From NCBI RefSeq assembly GCF_000208745.1, contig NC_030852.1:19250753-19314752 (forward strand): a stretch of DNA of 64,000 nt, written 5' to 3'. The DNA is from Theobroma cacao (Eukaryota; Streptophyta; Magnoliopsida; Malvales; Malvaceae). The notes beneath the pieces were generated by a model. It was not told where the DNA came from. It searched no databases and worked only from the letters and a program-made list of their open reading frames with translations. The stretch's first letter is position 1. Each line of letters opens with the position of its first letter. This document shows positions 33,930 through 46,479 of the stretch, in pieces. Made by a program: the position numbers and the translations under genes.

Positions 33930-35003
33930 TGATGGTCCCTATAATATGTGCTAGAGGGGGGGTGAATAGCACAATTTGGCTCTTAACAATATTGAAAACT
34001 AATTTCCAGAACTTAAGAAAATAAAAACAGAGTACAAGATGCTCAATAATTTAGAGTGGTTCGGTACAAGACCTACATCCAATACCTTGATTATCCAACC
34101 AATGATTTTCCCAACAAATCCATTAAGATTCGGTGAAATTCACAAGCTTTCATCAAGCTTTACAATGACTTTTGAAGGCTCAGCTAAAACCTTTTACACT
34201 AGTTTTTCACGGGCTCAACTAAAACCCAAAGTGGTTTTCCAAGGCTCAACCACAACCTACAACAATAAAGCTATCCCAAGCTTGAACAACCCCTTAGAGT
34301 GACTTTCTCACTCTAAGAGTACAAGAAAAGTAGTAAAATAAAGTACCTATGATCACTAGTTGATCTGATTGGTACAAGATTAAGAGTAAAATACAAATTC
34401 AAAGAATAGGCGCTTAAGTGCAAACTAGTGCAGTGAAGATTTTCTAGTTTTTCAACTCTCTATAGCTCAAATCTCATTCAAGGTTTCTTAAAAACTTGTT
34501 TCTATTGTTGGAAGACCCTTTTATACTTGAAGATGCAACTCTGATGGCAGTTTGGCAGTTTTATGTCCATTAGAAACAGTTGAGGATGAGTTCTAGCTGT
34601 TAATCTGTCTTGTACTATTCTAGTTCAAATTACAAACAGAGAGCTCTTAGTCGACTAACTTGGTCGACTAAGTTGGTTCTCTTTCAGCTTATAGATTCTT
34701 GCAAAGAGTAGTTAGTTGACTGACTTGGTCGACTAAGTTGATTCTATTTCTCAAACTCTTCAGCCCGCCATTCCTCCAATTTGAAACTTGGTCAACCAGC
34801 ATTCTTACTTGTTTCACCAATAAGCTTTCTCCTTGTTAGACAGTTACATCTTCTTATTTTTATCCCTCTTTTTCTTTTGATATACTCTTTGAAGAGTTCA
34901 TTAATTAATTTCATATATTAATTTTCTTGTACACTTAAGTAAAAGTACTAGACACAAATAAATGGGAATGTTTTATTATCATCAAAAACTAATGGAGCCA
35001 ACA
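33930..35003 (-). mobile_element. 5' LTR of copia element F
   Basis: The LTR is 1074 bp, starting TGTTGGCTCCATTAG on the minus strand and ending GGGACCATCA, a change from the CCAACA of the other LTR. It is similar to 22011-23073 with scattered substitutions and small indels. CTTAGTCGACTAAG-type words sit at 34646-34745. Confidence 0.95.
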
Positions 35004-35310
35004 TGACTTTCAAAAGAGAAAACACCTGAGAAGAATTTTTCAGTGAGAGTGAAAGATCAAATAGCAAATTCCTCAAGAATCACTCTCTAAATGAAGTGTT
35101 CATCATCTTTGCTTACTTGAGCTTTAAGTTTTTATACTTTTTTGTCAAGTCTTCATTCTTTCATTGTATTCACTATTTTGTTTAGCCTCTTTACAGGCAT
35201 TTAAGCTTTCATTTCATCTTCCTTGTAATCCATTACAAACGTTATTCCTTAACCTAGAAAGGTAGTGTGAGAAGTTATACCTTAGCCTAGAAAGGTAGTG
35301 GATTTGTGAG
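35004..35310 (+). other. Right flank of element F: remainder of the old LTR-like sequence N
   Basis: After the TGACT repeat the sequence continues the left flank (21905-22010) and has no coding frame. A 33 bp tandem repeat of 'ccttaacctagaaaggtagtg' type occurs at 35247-35310, in two copies. The layout, a word array followed by this text, looks like an LTR U3/U5 of an older copia element, but no ends were found. Confidence 0.5.
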
Positions 35311-36449
35311 TGGTTTATCACATCCTGTTTTGTGGTGGGATATGACCGACGCATGGACCCAGAGGCATAGCTCTCTTGGCCCAAGCAAGCATCATTCCAT
35401 TCATTCATTAACATTCATAATTGTGTGAGGAAACATATATTCAATCATCCAAACGCATACATTGTAATCACATGCATGCAACCATAGACAACATTACACA
35501 GTTATAGAACTTCTCAATGTAAACAGTATAAGTGTGAACATCTCATATATCATCAGAGTGCCATAATCTCATGCACAGTATTGCACTGAGAGGTTTATCA
35601 GTGAAAGGCTTTGTCAAATTCTTTAATTGACTCTTTAACATTTGGGTGGTCAGGATGTATTGCTAGCTGCCACTCATAATCTATAAATATATATCAATTA
35701 TCAAATTGATATTTGATTAGGACTTATATTTATTGCCAACATGTTAGAAGCTTAATAAGTTACACACATTAAGTGACATGATTAAGATTAAATAAGGATA
35801 ATCAATTAAGTTGGACTTAATTGGAATAGACCAAAATAAAGTGGAAAATTAATTAAGTTCACAAGGACTTAATTGAATTAAAATGCAACTGTCGTATATA
35901 GGGTTACAACTTAGTTTGGCTATATAAATATGTTATGTTAGCAAGTAAAACTCTAAGCATTTAGCTATTTCATAAAAATAAGAAAAGAAAAATAATTTTC
36001 TTTGTTTGACAGAAACAAGATTCGGTAAGAATTTTTGGTCTTTCTGGTTTTAGAAACAAAACTTGCTAGCATAAGTAAAATTCTACCTTTGAGAAGATCT
36101 TATTCGATCACTATGTGGATTACTGTTTGAAGCCAAATACTTAGGTGGCTAAAGATTTGACAAATCCTAAAGGTGAAGAAGCAAAGATTTCGACTACAGA
36201 ATTTTATATTGTCTTTTCTCTTTTTGAGATTTCTTGCTTCAACACAAATGTTTTTTTATTTCATCGGCTCTTTATTACAATATATAGAGAAAGGTATGTG
36301 ACTCTTAAAATTATAAATATTCATAATTTATTTGAAAATTACATGAAAAACGCAAACATTAATCCTATAGGATTCAGCTTTTTCTTAGATTAAAATCTAG
36401 TTTCTTATTTTTTGTTGCGTTATATTTTTAATTTCTTGATTATTTTCAT
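35311..36449. other. Degraded LTR-like text and unassigned sequence
   Basis: At 35315-35400 the line 'gggatatgaccgacgcatgg...cccaagcaagcatc' resembles the end of a gypsy LTR in reverse (compare 53850-53910). The rest, to about 36449, is A/T-rich without a clear frame or boundary. A 36145-36393 frame of 82 codons has no recognisable feature. Confidence 0.4.
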
Positions 36450-36900
36450 GTTTGAGCATGAGATCAAATCCCAGCAGTTTGGACTCACCAAGGCACCTGC
36501 AGCATTTATGAATTTAATGAGCAGGGTCTTCTAGGCATATTTAGATAAATTTATGGTCATATTTTTCGATAATATTTTGTTGTACTTTAAGAGCCTGGAA
36601 GAACATGCACAACATTTGAAGATTGTACTTTAGACTTTGAGAGAGCATAGGTTATATGCCATTTTTTGAAATCTGAGTTTTGGCTGAATAATGTCAATTT
36701 CTTAGGGCACGTTGTGTCTAAACAAGGAGTACAGCTGAATCCCAGCAAAGTGAAAGCTATGACAAATTGGCCAAGGTCGACCTTTGTAATAGACATTAGA
36801 AGCTTTTTAGGTTTAGCTGGGTGTTACAGACATTTTGTACAAGACGTTTCTAAGATTGCATCTCCTTTGACAAGATTGACTTAAAAAGGAGTCAAGTTTG
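36450..36900 (+). pseudogene. pol: Gypsy reverse transcriptase fragment (element L)
   Basis: The segment reads FGLTKAPAAFMNLMSRVF, then the polymerase box FFDNILLYF, where the family has FIDDILIYS; the second catalytic aspartate is changed to asparagine. Next comes the connection to RNase [19 protein letters not shown] and FLGLAGCYRHFVQDVSKIASPL. Stops at about 36534 and 36630 and one frameshift near 36665 occur. The fragment is cut at 36900 by the LTR of element J. Its other parts are outside the window or lost. Confidence 0.85.
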
Positions 36901-38905
36901 TGTGAAACCCCACCCTAATATGGGATTTGCTAAGTTAGAAATCTTTAGATGAGCAAGTTAAATTGTGTTTTGAAAACTTGAAATTTAGTTTTGTGAATGG
37001 AAAATTTCATGGTGTAATGTCGTAAGATGGTTTTAGTGTTTGGAATGTTAAAAAGTAAGCTTTGATCTTAGAAAAATTCATGTTTTGATGCATTAAGATG
37101 ACTTACAAAGTTTGGTGTTAAAAGGAGTTCAATTAGACATGTTTCTATGGTTTATTATTGCTTTTTGGACCTAATCTATCGATAGATGTTCTTCATCTAT
37201 CGATAGATACAATCCATAAAGGGTTTATCGAAGCTACCCTGAAGGACTTCTATGGATAAATGAGCAAATCTATCCATAAATGACTAAATCTATCAAGATA
37301 TGGCAAGCAGAATGCTTCCAGAAAGGGTTCTAAAGCTCATCTATCGATAAATAGCCCTGATCTATTAATAGATGACGTCGTTTTTAGAAAAATAAAAAGG
37401 GTAAAAGCGCATTTTCACTTCTCAAACCATAAATATGACCCAATACCCAAGGGTTTCGCAACCCTCAGCCATTTTTTTGAAAGGTAAAACATCTTTAAAA
37501 CCCTTTCAACCCATTTTTAATGAAAAATCATTATTTTTGATGATTTTGATCCTAGCATTGAAGTTTAATGCTAAAAATGACATTTTTATGCTATAAAACC
37601 TTTAAAGCTCACACTTTTGACGTTGGAAATTTATTATTTTTGCCTAGAAATTTTGTTAAGGATTAAAGCTAAGAATTTTGTGATTTCCTTCAACATCTAA
37701 GCTCACTTAAGGTAAGTTTAGAGGATTTATGCAATTCTAGCTTAGGTTACAGAGAGAAAGACTATAGTCAAAGTGAATAGATTTTGAAAGTTGCTAGATT
37801 AATTATTCTGAGTTTATTAGTTTAAAAATTGACTATTATGAATATTTTGTGATAGGAATGCTTGAAAACACACCGAATTACATGGAATCAAAGTCGTAAT
37901 CAAGCTCTTATAAAGTGAGTGGATACACCACTTTCAAAACTATTTTGTTATGTAAAGTTGAATCATGATTTGGGGATTATTGGTGAAAATGATTTTTGTA
38001 AATACTTATGAACTAAAAATTTATTTGTGGAGGAGAAAAATATTTTAAAATCCATTTTCAACATACTATGTACGTAAATATGATATTATGTATTAGTTTT
38101 CAACAAGGGGAAACAGGGACCTTATGTTTGAGTCCACTCAATTACTCCAGTCTTTGGACTATTGTGGGTATGAGATATGATTTATGATTAATGCATGAAT
38201 ATATGAGGTGTATGCTAGATATGTTGAGGCATGAAATGTGTGATGGCTTGTATGATGATTTGTATATAAGATTTTATGTTTATGTATATGATGTGTTTTT
38301 CCATATACTGCATGAGATGTTTGAGGAAACGTGATGAATGCTATAAGATTATATATGTAATACATGTTTTACATACGATATGATGAAAAAGCAGGCATGA
38401 GGAAATGCCATGACATGTGTATATGATGTTAAATCCCATATACCTTATGGGATGAGTAAGCATGTATGTGATGGACATTCTACATACTAAATGCTACGAG
38501 TATAAAAGTTTAATGAGTACAATTGATTCCACTCACACGAGGTGTAGTAATGACTTCACTCCTATGATGCATCATAAGCACCCAAGGCAAAATGGGGCCT
38601 AAGGTTGATGGGGGTTGTACCATCACAATGTGTGAGTTTAATGTTAATAGAATGATTATGATTGTTATCTTTATGATATGTTGCATGTTAAGTTCATCTT
38701 GAGTAATATTTATGATCTATGCTTGATGTTGGCATGAGTATGTGATTAGAGGAATGAAATAAGCTGTAAAGATAGTCCCAAGAGGTAAGGGGACTTAAAA
38801 AATTGAAAAAAAACACAATTTTGCCCACGAAACGAAGGTTCAGAGGTTAACTATCGATACATGTTGACTATCTAATGATAGATAGCATATAGAATACAAC
38901 AGGAA
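36901..38905 (+). mobile_element. Gypsy element J, LTR part 1
   Basis: The LTR starts TGTGAAACCCCACCC directly after the RT fragment L (left neighbour bases GTTTG). It is interrupted at 38905 by solo LTR M and resumes at 41609. Repeated words of the CATCTATCGATAGATG kind occur at 37174-37187, 37194-37208, 37338-37350 and 37360-37375, and again at 38850-38885. The LTR parts sum to about 3.3 kb. The text between 38500 and 38800 has the 'actcac' U5-like style. Confidence 0.8.
37174..37375 (+). repeat. ATCTATCGATAGAT palindromic word array in J LTR
   Basis: The perfect palindrome ATCTATCGATAGAT is at 37174-37187, with three or more variants within 200 bp ('tctatggataa', 'tctatccataaatg', 'tctatcaagata', 'tctattaatagatg'). 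A second cluster is split by solo LTR M (38850-38885 and 41623-41655). Confidence 0.85.
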
Positions 38906-40157
38906 TGTGAGACCTCAACCCCTATAGGCCCGTAACTAGGTGTAGACACTATAACCTGGACCAGAGGTAATTTTGTCGCTTCCTTAGTGAGCCCCTAGAA
39001 GTATGCTTTCACACAATATTAAGGCCTAAGTAGGCCTAAGGCATAAATGAATGATGAAAATAAGGGTAAATGATGGAGAAAATAAAAATAATGACGATTT
39101 CCAAGGTAGGGGCAAAATGGTCATTTTTCATCTCAGGTCAAAATTTTTAAGTTTTCATGAACTCGAGTATTTCTAAACTATTATGGACCTTGTCCCAATG
39201 TCAAAAGAGTAAAAGATAGCACAAAGGATTAGAGAAGAACAAGCTAACTTGTTAAGGGCATTTTCGTAATTTAAGTGAAGTTGGATAAGCTTGAGCTATA
39301 AATATCATCTTCCAACAGCTTCTTCTCACATTTCCAACAGCTTTTTCTTCTTCTTCCTTCTTCCCTATCACGTTTCTTCATCCTCCATGGGAGTTCTCTT
39401 CAAGCTTCCATAACTCTCTCAAGCTAGCTCCACTTTTCATGCTTTTGTGTACCCTTTCATAGAACCTTTGTGCTCTTACACTCTCTCACTTTAAAACCTT
39501 TGAAAAGTCTTACTTCCATATTCTCTCTCACTAGCTAGGTGTTTTAGAGAGAAAAAGAGGGAGTTTCTATAATAGCTTGAAAATTATTGGAAAGAATTTC
39601 AAATTTACAAAGCTACCAAGGTGAGTAGTGAATTAAAATCTATTTTTAGTTGTTGATAATGTCTAGTAATTTGATTTGTGAGTGTTTTATTATTGAGATT
39701 GTTTAATCATTTTTAGTGTGACTAGAGTAGTGCAAATAATAGCCATTTAATGGTAGTTGGAAGCTAGTAGGAATGACTAGTAGAACTCAATTTAGAAAAT
39801 AGCTTTGGAATAGTATTAATTCCAAGTTGGGTTATGGTGATGATGCTAATGTGATGATAGGTTCCAACGGAGCCCCACCACCCCATTTGGACCATTAGAA
39901 GAAGTTGGAGTTGAGTAAAGATTTAACGAATACCGGTGAGTGAACTTGTATTTCAAAATTGTTTTGGGAATGTGAATGTCTTTACACAAAACATTTGAAT
40001 GATTTTATCCAACTTTTCCTTAAAAATCTACCTAGGGAACAAGCCTTTGGTGAATTTTTCTATATTGTGAAAGTGTGCCATATAATGGTTCATGCGTTAT
40101 CACAATATGTTGATATGTATAATATGCATTGGATGTTCTTTTTTTTTATGTGATAAT

Positions 40158-40290
40158 GATGACCGAGCTATGTGTGTGTGGGAGTGCACATGAGCTGATG
40201 ATGACCCAGCTATGTGCGGTGTGCAGTGCACATGAGCTGATGATGACCTAGCTATGTGCGAATGGGAAGTGCACATGAGCTGATGATGGG
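40158..40290 (+). repeat. 42-43 bp tandem repeat with GTGCAC words, three units
   Basis: GTGCAC words at 40184, 40226 and 40269 are each followed by ATGAGCTGATGATG. The text between contains 'agctatgtg'. The same region in G and in the other solo LTRs is an array of different period. Confidence 0.88.
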
Positions 40291-40308
40291 GGGATGGTAG
40301 ACATGATG

Positions 40309-40312
<4 letters not shown>

Positions 40313-40362
<50 letters not shown>
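40313..40362. repeat. TA dinucleotide microsatellite in LTR M
   Basis: About 25 TA units stand between the GTGCAC array and the CGCTGCAGCG word cluster. Confidence 0.95.
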
Positions 40363-40367
<5 letters not shown>

Positions 40368-40524
40368 TGTGTGTTATAGAAAGTTCATGAGTATGATATA
40401 TGGTTGTAATACATGTGATTCTTGCATGTTAAACCTTGAGAAATTCTAAGCATGTTCAAGTTGATTTTACCTTTGCAGCTAAATGGCCTTTCCTTGAGAG
40501 AATGAGAATTTGTTGTTGATGTCT

Positions 40525-40970
40525 TGTTTCTCGCTGCAGCAAAAAACTCTCGGGTTTGGAGGGTTACATTGGTTTGATTCTTGCTGCAGCGAGAAAGTTG
40601 TCGAAGCTCCTTGCTGTAGCGAGAAAGTTGTTGAAGCTCCTCGCTGCAGCAAAAAAATTCTATTTTTGCTGCCTGTAACTCGCTACAGCGAGAATGGATT
40701 CTTGCTGCAGCAAGAAACTTTCTATTTTGGCCGCTTGAATCTAGCTGCAATGAGAATGCTTTCTCGCTGCTACGAGAAACTTTCTGTCCAGCATGCTACC
40801 TTGTTGGTTTTTGCCACATTTTCCATTTCTTTCACATCATGGTTGAGCATGGACTTCTAAGATCAAGGAATTAATTAATTAAGTTTGAAATGAGGTGGTT
40901 TTGTGAGAAACCCTCGGCCAATTGACAATTTGAGCCAAATGTCGCTGCAGCGAGAATGCATTTCTGCTGC
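40525..40970 (+). repeat. TTCTCGCTGCAGCGAGAA palindromic word array in LTR M
   Basis: About ten words of this 18 bp palindrome, each with zero to four changes, occur within 450 bp, for example at 40529, 40580, 40610, 40640, 40680, 40700, 40740, 40760 and 40945. Spacing is irregular, 15-60 bp. Confidence 0.88.
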
Positions 40971-41608
40971 AGCTAGGACCCATTGTTTTACTTTACTTGA
41001 CTTGCTTGAATACTATCAAAGTTTTCACTCTTCAAATCCTTTGTTGTGCATGGACCTTTTCGTCAAGTGATTAACTCATTAAGGGTTTAATGAGGGGATT
41101 TAATAAGAACTAAACTAAATTTCATTGTTTTTGAAAATAATGCATCATGATTTCTTTAAATTTTCTTTATCATTTGCTTGCTCCCTTCCTTTGTTCACTC
41201 ACTTGGTTTATACTCACCGTTTTCAACTTCATGTTTTTAGATCAAGAGGCAGCCAGTAACTAGGTCGAGGTGTCCTCGTAGATTCGTATCCTTGGTAGGT
41301 ATCTTGGCATTCTGTAGTCGCACCTTCACCTTGGTCACTTAGTTGGAAGCCCAAAGTCATTTTTGTTGTGTATAAATAAACCTGATGTAAATTATTAAGA
41401 TATATGTTTTAGACAATGTATGTATATTTGATCGAAAATGCCATTATTAGATGGCCATTATTTTGAATTGAAATTATGAAATATGATTGTAATAACTTAT
41501 GATGGAATGATGGACAGGTTATATAAATAGGCTTGCTTGAGCTTAGTGAGTTATGTCCATTGGGCCCATGCGCCGGTCATGGCCTAGAATTTGGGTCATG
41601 ACAAGGAA

Positions 41609-41995
41609 GCATTCCACTTCGAATCTATCGATAGATGTTCATCATCTGTCAATAGAGGAGTTATAGAATTGTATGTATTGGCTTCCTTGAAAGCTTTTCA
41701 AAGCTAAAAAGGTTTTCCAATGGTTATTCACATTTGTTTACATCATATATGCTATTTCAAACGTGTTTAAACACCATACTTCATGAGATTAAGTTTAAAT
41801 TGATCATAATTGGCATGAGATTATAAGTGTATGTTTACGAAATACTCTTATGCCCTAGCTTGTCCCTTTTCCGTAGTCCCTCATGGAGTCTTTGTGACTC
41901 ACATGTGATTTTCCCCATTTATTTTGTTATAGATCAGTGATAGCATTTTGGTAGCAGCTAGTGTCACAAATACTAGTGTCTGGTCTTCATTCTTT
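41609..41995 (+). mobile_element. Gypsy element J, LTR part 2
   Basis: This 387 bp continues J's LTR after solo LTR M. It has the palindrome ATCTATCGATAGAT at 41623-41636 and a U5-like 'gtgactcacatgtgattttcccc' line near 41888. It ends at the target site of element G (TCTTT, 41991-41995) and resumes at 57019. Confidence 0.82.
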
Positions 41996-44303
41996 TGTGA
42001 GACCTTTACCTCTATAGACTAGTAACTAGAAGTAGACGCCATAACATGGACTAGGGGTAATTTCATCATTTCTCATGGTGAGCTCCTGGAAGTAGCTTTC
42101 TAATGTTATTAAGGTCTAAGTAGGCCTAAGGAATAGATAAATGATGGTAAAATGAATGAAGAAGATAGAAATAATTATAATTTTCATAATAGAGGCAAAA
42201 TGATCATTTTTTATCTTGAGTCGAAATTTTTAAGTTTTCGTGAACCCGAGTATTTCTAGACTACTATGGACTTTGTCTCAGTGTCAAAGAAGTAAAAAGA
42301 TTGTATAAAGGTAAGTGGAAGACAAAGTGACCTTGTTAAGGGCATTTTGGTAATTTATGTGAGAATTGGATAAACTTTAGCCATAAATATCTAACTCTTC
42401 AGCAGCTTTTTCTCATTTTTCCAACAGCTCTTCTTAGTCCTTCCATCCCTCTCACGTTTTCTCACCTTCCATAAAAGCTTGCTTTGAAACCTCCATAAAT
42501 TTTCTCAAGTCAACCCCAATTTTCATGCTTTTGTGCACCTTTTCACAAAGTCCTTTGTGCTCTTTTACTCTTTCACCTTAAAACCCTCAAAAGTCTTATG
42601 TTGATAGTTTCCCTCACTAGCTAGGTGTTTTAGAGAGAGAAAGAGAGACTTCTTATACTAGCTTGACGACTTTTGAGAAAGAATTCAATTACAAAGCTAC
42701 CAAGGTTCCAACGAGACTCCAAACCCTCATTTGGACCATTAGTGGAAGTTGGAGTCGATTTAAGAATCAACTAGGACTGGTGAGTAAACTCGCATTAAAT
42801 GTTTTGGGGTTAGGGTTTATGAGTTTGATGGAAACAAATGAAACATGTTATTTGATTTTATTTAAAAATGCATGGGAACAAGCCCTTAATGGAATGATTT
42901 TACGTTGTCAAATATGTAATGTGATGTGATGACTCCATGTGTTCTATGTTATGCCTTGGATGGTATCATTGTGTGATGAGATTGAAATGTGTTAGTAGGG
43001 AGTACACATGATGATCATGATTATATTGAAATGTGTGAGTAAGGAGAGCACATGATAATGATATGGAAATGTGCGAGTAGGGAGGGCACATGATGATGAT
43101 TTTGCTTTATACGTTCAGGGAGTGCACATGAGCTGAGTCAGGCGGGGTGTACATGTTTGTATATGTTTATGTATGTACATGTGATAGAAAGTTTACAATT
43201 ATAATATGTGATTGTATTGTATGTTGAATCCTGCATGATGAATCTTAAAAATTGCTAATTACTTGCAAATTGATTTTATTATAGCACAAAAATGGATTTT
43301 TATTACAAAAAGATCCTTTTACTCAAGTGCCTTGTTTCTCGCTATAGCGAGAATGCATTCCACTGCAGCGAGAAGCTCTCGGGTGGTGAGGGTTTACACT
43401 AGCCTTGGTTTTCGCTGCAGCGAAAATGCAATCTTGCTGCAGCTAGAAATTTCACCGCAATGAGAAACTCTCAGGTGGTTGCATTCCAAACTCTAGCCAA
43501 AATTTTGCTAGAGCGAGAAAGCATTCTTGCTGCAGCGAGAAACGCTCGGGCAACTGATGATTTGTGCTCAAATTTCGTTGCAGTGAGAATGCCTTTCCAC
43601 TATGTCGAGGATCAACCAATTTTGCTTGACTTGCTTGAATGCTACTAAAGTTTTCACTCTCTAAATTCTTTGTTGTTCATGGATCCTTCATCACCAAGTG
43701 ATTAAACAACTAAGGGTTTAAATGAAGGGTTTTAATAAGAATTAAACTAAATTGCATTGTTTTTGAATGTAACTGCATCATGATTTTTAAACTTTTCTTA
43801 TCGTTTGCTTGTTCCCTTCTTATGTTCACTCATTGGGTTTATACTCACTGTTTTCAACTTCATGTTTTCAGATCAGGAAGTAGTTGGAGCCTAGGTCAAG
43901 GTGTCCACGTAGTTCGTTTCCTTGGTAGGTATCTCAGCATTCAATAGCAATACCCTCGCTAAGGTCACTCCGTTGGAAGTCGAGAGTCCTTTTGTTTGAA
44001 CATACGTACCCTGATGTAAATTTTTAAGATATATATGTATATCTTAAGCAATAGATGTTTATATTGATTAATGTTGCCACTAAAAGATGGCACAGATGAC
44101 ATTATTTTGAATCATATAAATGCGAATATATAATTTCTATTGTATAGTATTGAAATACTTGTTGTTAAGAATTACGAAATACGGTTATAGGAACGAATGA
44201 TGAAATCGATGAATATAATCACATAGATAGGCTTGCTTAGGCTTAATGGGCTATGTCCATTGAGTCCATGCACCGGTCATGGCCCAGAACTTGGGCTGTG
44301 ATA
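41996..44303 (+). mobile_element. 5' LTR of chromovirus G
   Basis: The LTR is 2308 bp, starting TGTGAGACCTTTACC and ending GGGCTGTGATA, one base from the CTGTGACA of the 3' copy. It has a GTGCAC-type array near 42983-43145, CGCTGCAGCG-type words at 43335-43600, and U5 text at 43790-43880 ('ttcactcattgggtttatactcac'). TATA-like text stands near 42380. Confidence 0.93.
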
Positions 44304-44307
44304 GACT

Positions 44308-44319
44308 TGGTATCAGAGC
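44308..44319 (+). other. Primer-binding site of chromovirus G
   Basis: TGGTATCAGAGC is a perfect match to the initiator tRNA-Met site, 4 bp after the LTR end. Confidence 0.95.
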
Positions 44320-44553
44320 CCTAGGCTGTCTAGATCCTAGGATCATCTTGTTGGTCCAGCGGAGTATCAGGTCTTTATGTGGAAACTTTAGTTGTGAATT
44401 GTGAACCGCGGCACATTTTGTAATCAAAGGACCGTATAGATTCCCTATCTTAGTAACCACCTTTTCCATTAGGTATGATTATAAAAATGTGTTTAATAAC
44501 AGGTAATTGCTCTTATCTTTGTAAGAATCCAGCCTAAGACACGATCCACCTCG

Positions 44554-45800
44554 ATGAGGACGGGGGAGCAAGATGCTCCTAATGAGAGATAGATAGGCCA
44601 CAAGCATCCACCCTTTGGAGGCGAGGCAGACGTGGCGAGGCCACTAGGTCAATGAAGGTGGATATGCTTGTGAGTAGACTTGAGGAGGGACAGTCTTCAA
44701 GCGATGCAGATAGATAAGTAACTAGGGGCATCACCATCGAGGACTTGGTAGTAGGCCTACAGGGAGTTAATCGGGTTGTAGAGATGATGGCAACCCATAT
44801 GAATGATATACAAAGGATAATGGAGGGGAGACCTGCAGTACAAGAATCCCCTAGTTCTCAAGGGCAGACCGATCACCAACCTCTAGAGGTTGAGAAGGGT
44901 CATGTAGAGATTTCACTTCTTGACTTCCTGAAACTTAAGCCCCCGTCATTTACAAGGTTTGATGCATCAGAGAAACCCCAGGCATTCTTGGATAGTATGG
45001 AGAAAATTTGTAACACCTTGGGATGTTCTAGTGCCTAATCAGTTGAGCTAGCTGCTTTCCAATTAAAAAACGTGGCGTAAGAGTGGAATAGTTCCTTGTG
45101 TAAAGGTAGACCGACGGATGCAGCGTCATTGACTTAGAGTGAGTTCAATATAGCCTTTTTAGATCTATTCTTACCACTTAGTGTACGTAACGCAAGAGCC
45201 AGGGAGTTTGAGGCCTTGGTACAGACCTCAAGTATGACAGTGTTGGAATACAACATCAAATTCATGCAGTTGGCTCGGTATACGCCCTATCTAGTTTCCA
45301 TTGAAGAAATGAAGATTCGAAGATTTATGGATGGGCTAATAGAGCCATTGATTAGGGCTATGGCATCTTGAGATTTTGATACCTACTCCGCAGTAGTGGA
45401 TTGCGCTCAGCGAATTGAGATGAAGACTAGTGAAAGTAGGGCTACAAGGGATTGAGCAAAAAAGGCCAAGACAGAAGGCTATGAAGGTCACTGAGACTTC
45501 AGTAGCGGCATTTCATATTTTAGCCATCGGGGCCCATAGAGGGACTCACGATTACCCCAACAGGGGAGTGACTTGACTAGTGCCAGCGTTGGATCAAGGC
45601 AAAAAACCTTTAGTCAAGAAAGCAGCAAGATTCAAGGCAGGGTAGTCAAGTTATCGATCATTGCAATAATTGTGGAGTACGGCATAGTGGATGATGTTTT
45701 CTTGCTACAAGAGTTTGTTTCTTGTCTGGCCAACCTAGACATATCAAGAAGAATTGCACGATGGCTCATCAATTGCAAGGTTCTACTCATGGCTTCACCC
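44554..45800 (+). pseudogene. gag: Chromovirus gag of G
   Basis: The presumed start is ATG at 44554, but a stop follows after 12 codons and the frame shifts. The recognised part runs from 44745: FLKLKPPSFTRFDASEKPQAFLDSMEKIC, then VELAAFQLKNVA*EWNSS, and an [22 protein letters not shown] line that chromovirus gags share. At 45663-45770 lie two zinc-knuckle-like lines: CNNCGVRHSG and [14 protein letters not shown], the second with its second cysteine changed to serine. At least six in-frame stops are seen. Gag would form the particle core. Confidence 0.85.
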
Positions 45801-45997
45801 AGCTAGCTTTATCTGCTCCTTTAATAGCCGCCTCATCTGATCGGGAAGCTTACGGATCAAGAGGTAGAGGTGCTATTACTTCCTCTCAGAGCAGGCTTTT
45901 TGGGTCTGGACGTCAGAGTTCCGTCGATAGGGGTCATGCAAGGGTATTTACTTTAACACCGCAAGAGGCACAGACATCCAATGTAGTGGTCTCGGTA

Positions 45998-46470
45998 CCC
46001 TTTTTGTTTGTAATATGGATGCTCGAGTATTGTTTGATCCTGGTTCAACCCATTGTTTTGTTTCACCATATTTTGCACCTCGATTGGGTAAGGATCGTGT
46101 TAGGCGATAAGAACAACTAGTGGTGTCTACCCCTCTAAAAGAGATATTTATGGCAGAATGGGAATTTAAGTCCTGTGTAGTTAGAGTCAAGGACAAAGAC
46201 ACTTTGGCAAATCTAGTGGTATTAGACACCTTAAATTTTGATGTGATCTTGGTAATGGATTGGCTATCTCCCTACCATGCCAGCGTGGACTGTTACCATA
46301 AATTGGTTAGATTTGATTTTCCTAGTGAACCATCATTTAGTATTCAGGGGGATAGAAGCAATGCTCTAACCAATTTGATATTTGTCATATGTACAAAAAG
46401 GCTGTTAAAACAGGGTTGTCTAGGTTATTTGGCTATTATGAGAGATACCTAAGCGAAGGTTAGGGATATA
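45998..46470 (+). pseudogene. pol: Chromovirus protease of G
   Basis: The active-site line [12 protein letters not shown] contains the catalytic aspartate, with DPG where the family has DSG. It continues through VVSTPLKE, CVVRVKD and LNFDVILVMDWLSPYHASVDC, which is the usual flap and end of the domain. A stop near 46120 and a frameshift near 46110 interrupt it. Confidence 0.8.
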
Positions 46471-46479
46471 AACCAAGTG

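Larger units (their letters stand above)
22011..35003 (-). mobile_element. Complete Ty1/copia element F (SIRE/Maximus-like), TSD TGACT
   Basis: The element is bounded by two homologous LTRs (22011-23073 and 33930-35003) and a perfect TGACT duplication (22006-22010, 35004-35008). Read on the minus strand it has PBS, gag with zinc knuckle, protease, integrase, RT and RNase H in that order, the integrase-before-RT order of copia. An extra coding region of about 1.9 kb and then a polypurine tract follow. Solo LTR E (27907-30687) interrupts pol between integrase and RT. Without it the element is about 10.2 kb. The long gag, the tRNA-Met-type PBS and a third coding region fit the SIRE/Maximus lineage. 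Stops, frameshifts and an RT active-site change make it inactive. Confidence 0.95.
38906..41603 (+). mobile_element. Solo gypsy LTR M, TSD AGGAA
   Basis: A complete 2698 bp LTR starts TGTGAGACCTCAACC and ends GGGTCATGACA. A perfect AGGAA duplication flanks it (38901-38905, 41604-41608). It belongs to the same LTR family as element G (same start, 'cttcttccaacagctt' leader text near 39325, GTGCAC array, TA repeat, CGCTGCAGCG words, shared U5). No internal domains occur. It sits in the second palindromic word cluster of the J LTR. Confidence 0.95.

Noticed and set aside
36145..36393. An 82-codon frame with hydrophobic segments as a host gene
   Set aside because: No recognisable domain, A/T-rich surroundings and no gene structure; random frame more likely.
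40313..40362. Possible regular short repeat array (CRISPR-like)
   Set aside because: A plain TA microsatellite; no direct repeat and spacer pattern exists in the window, and the DNA is from a plant nucleus.
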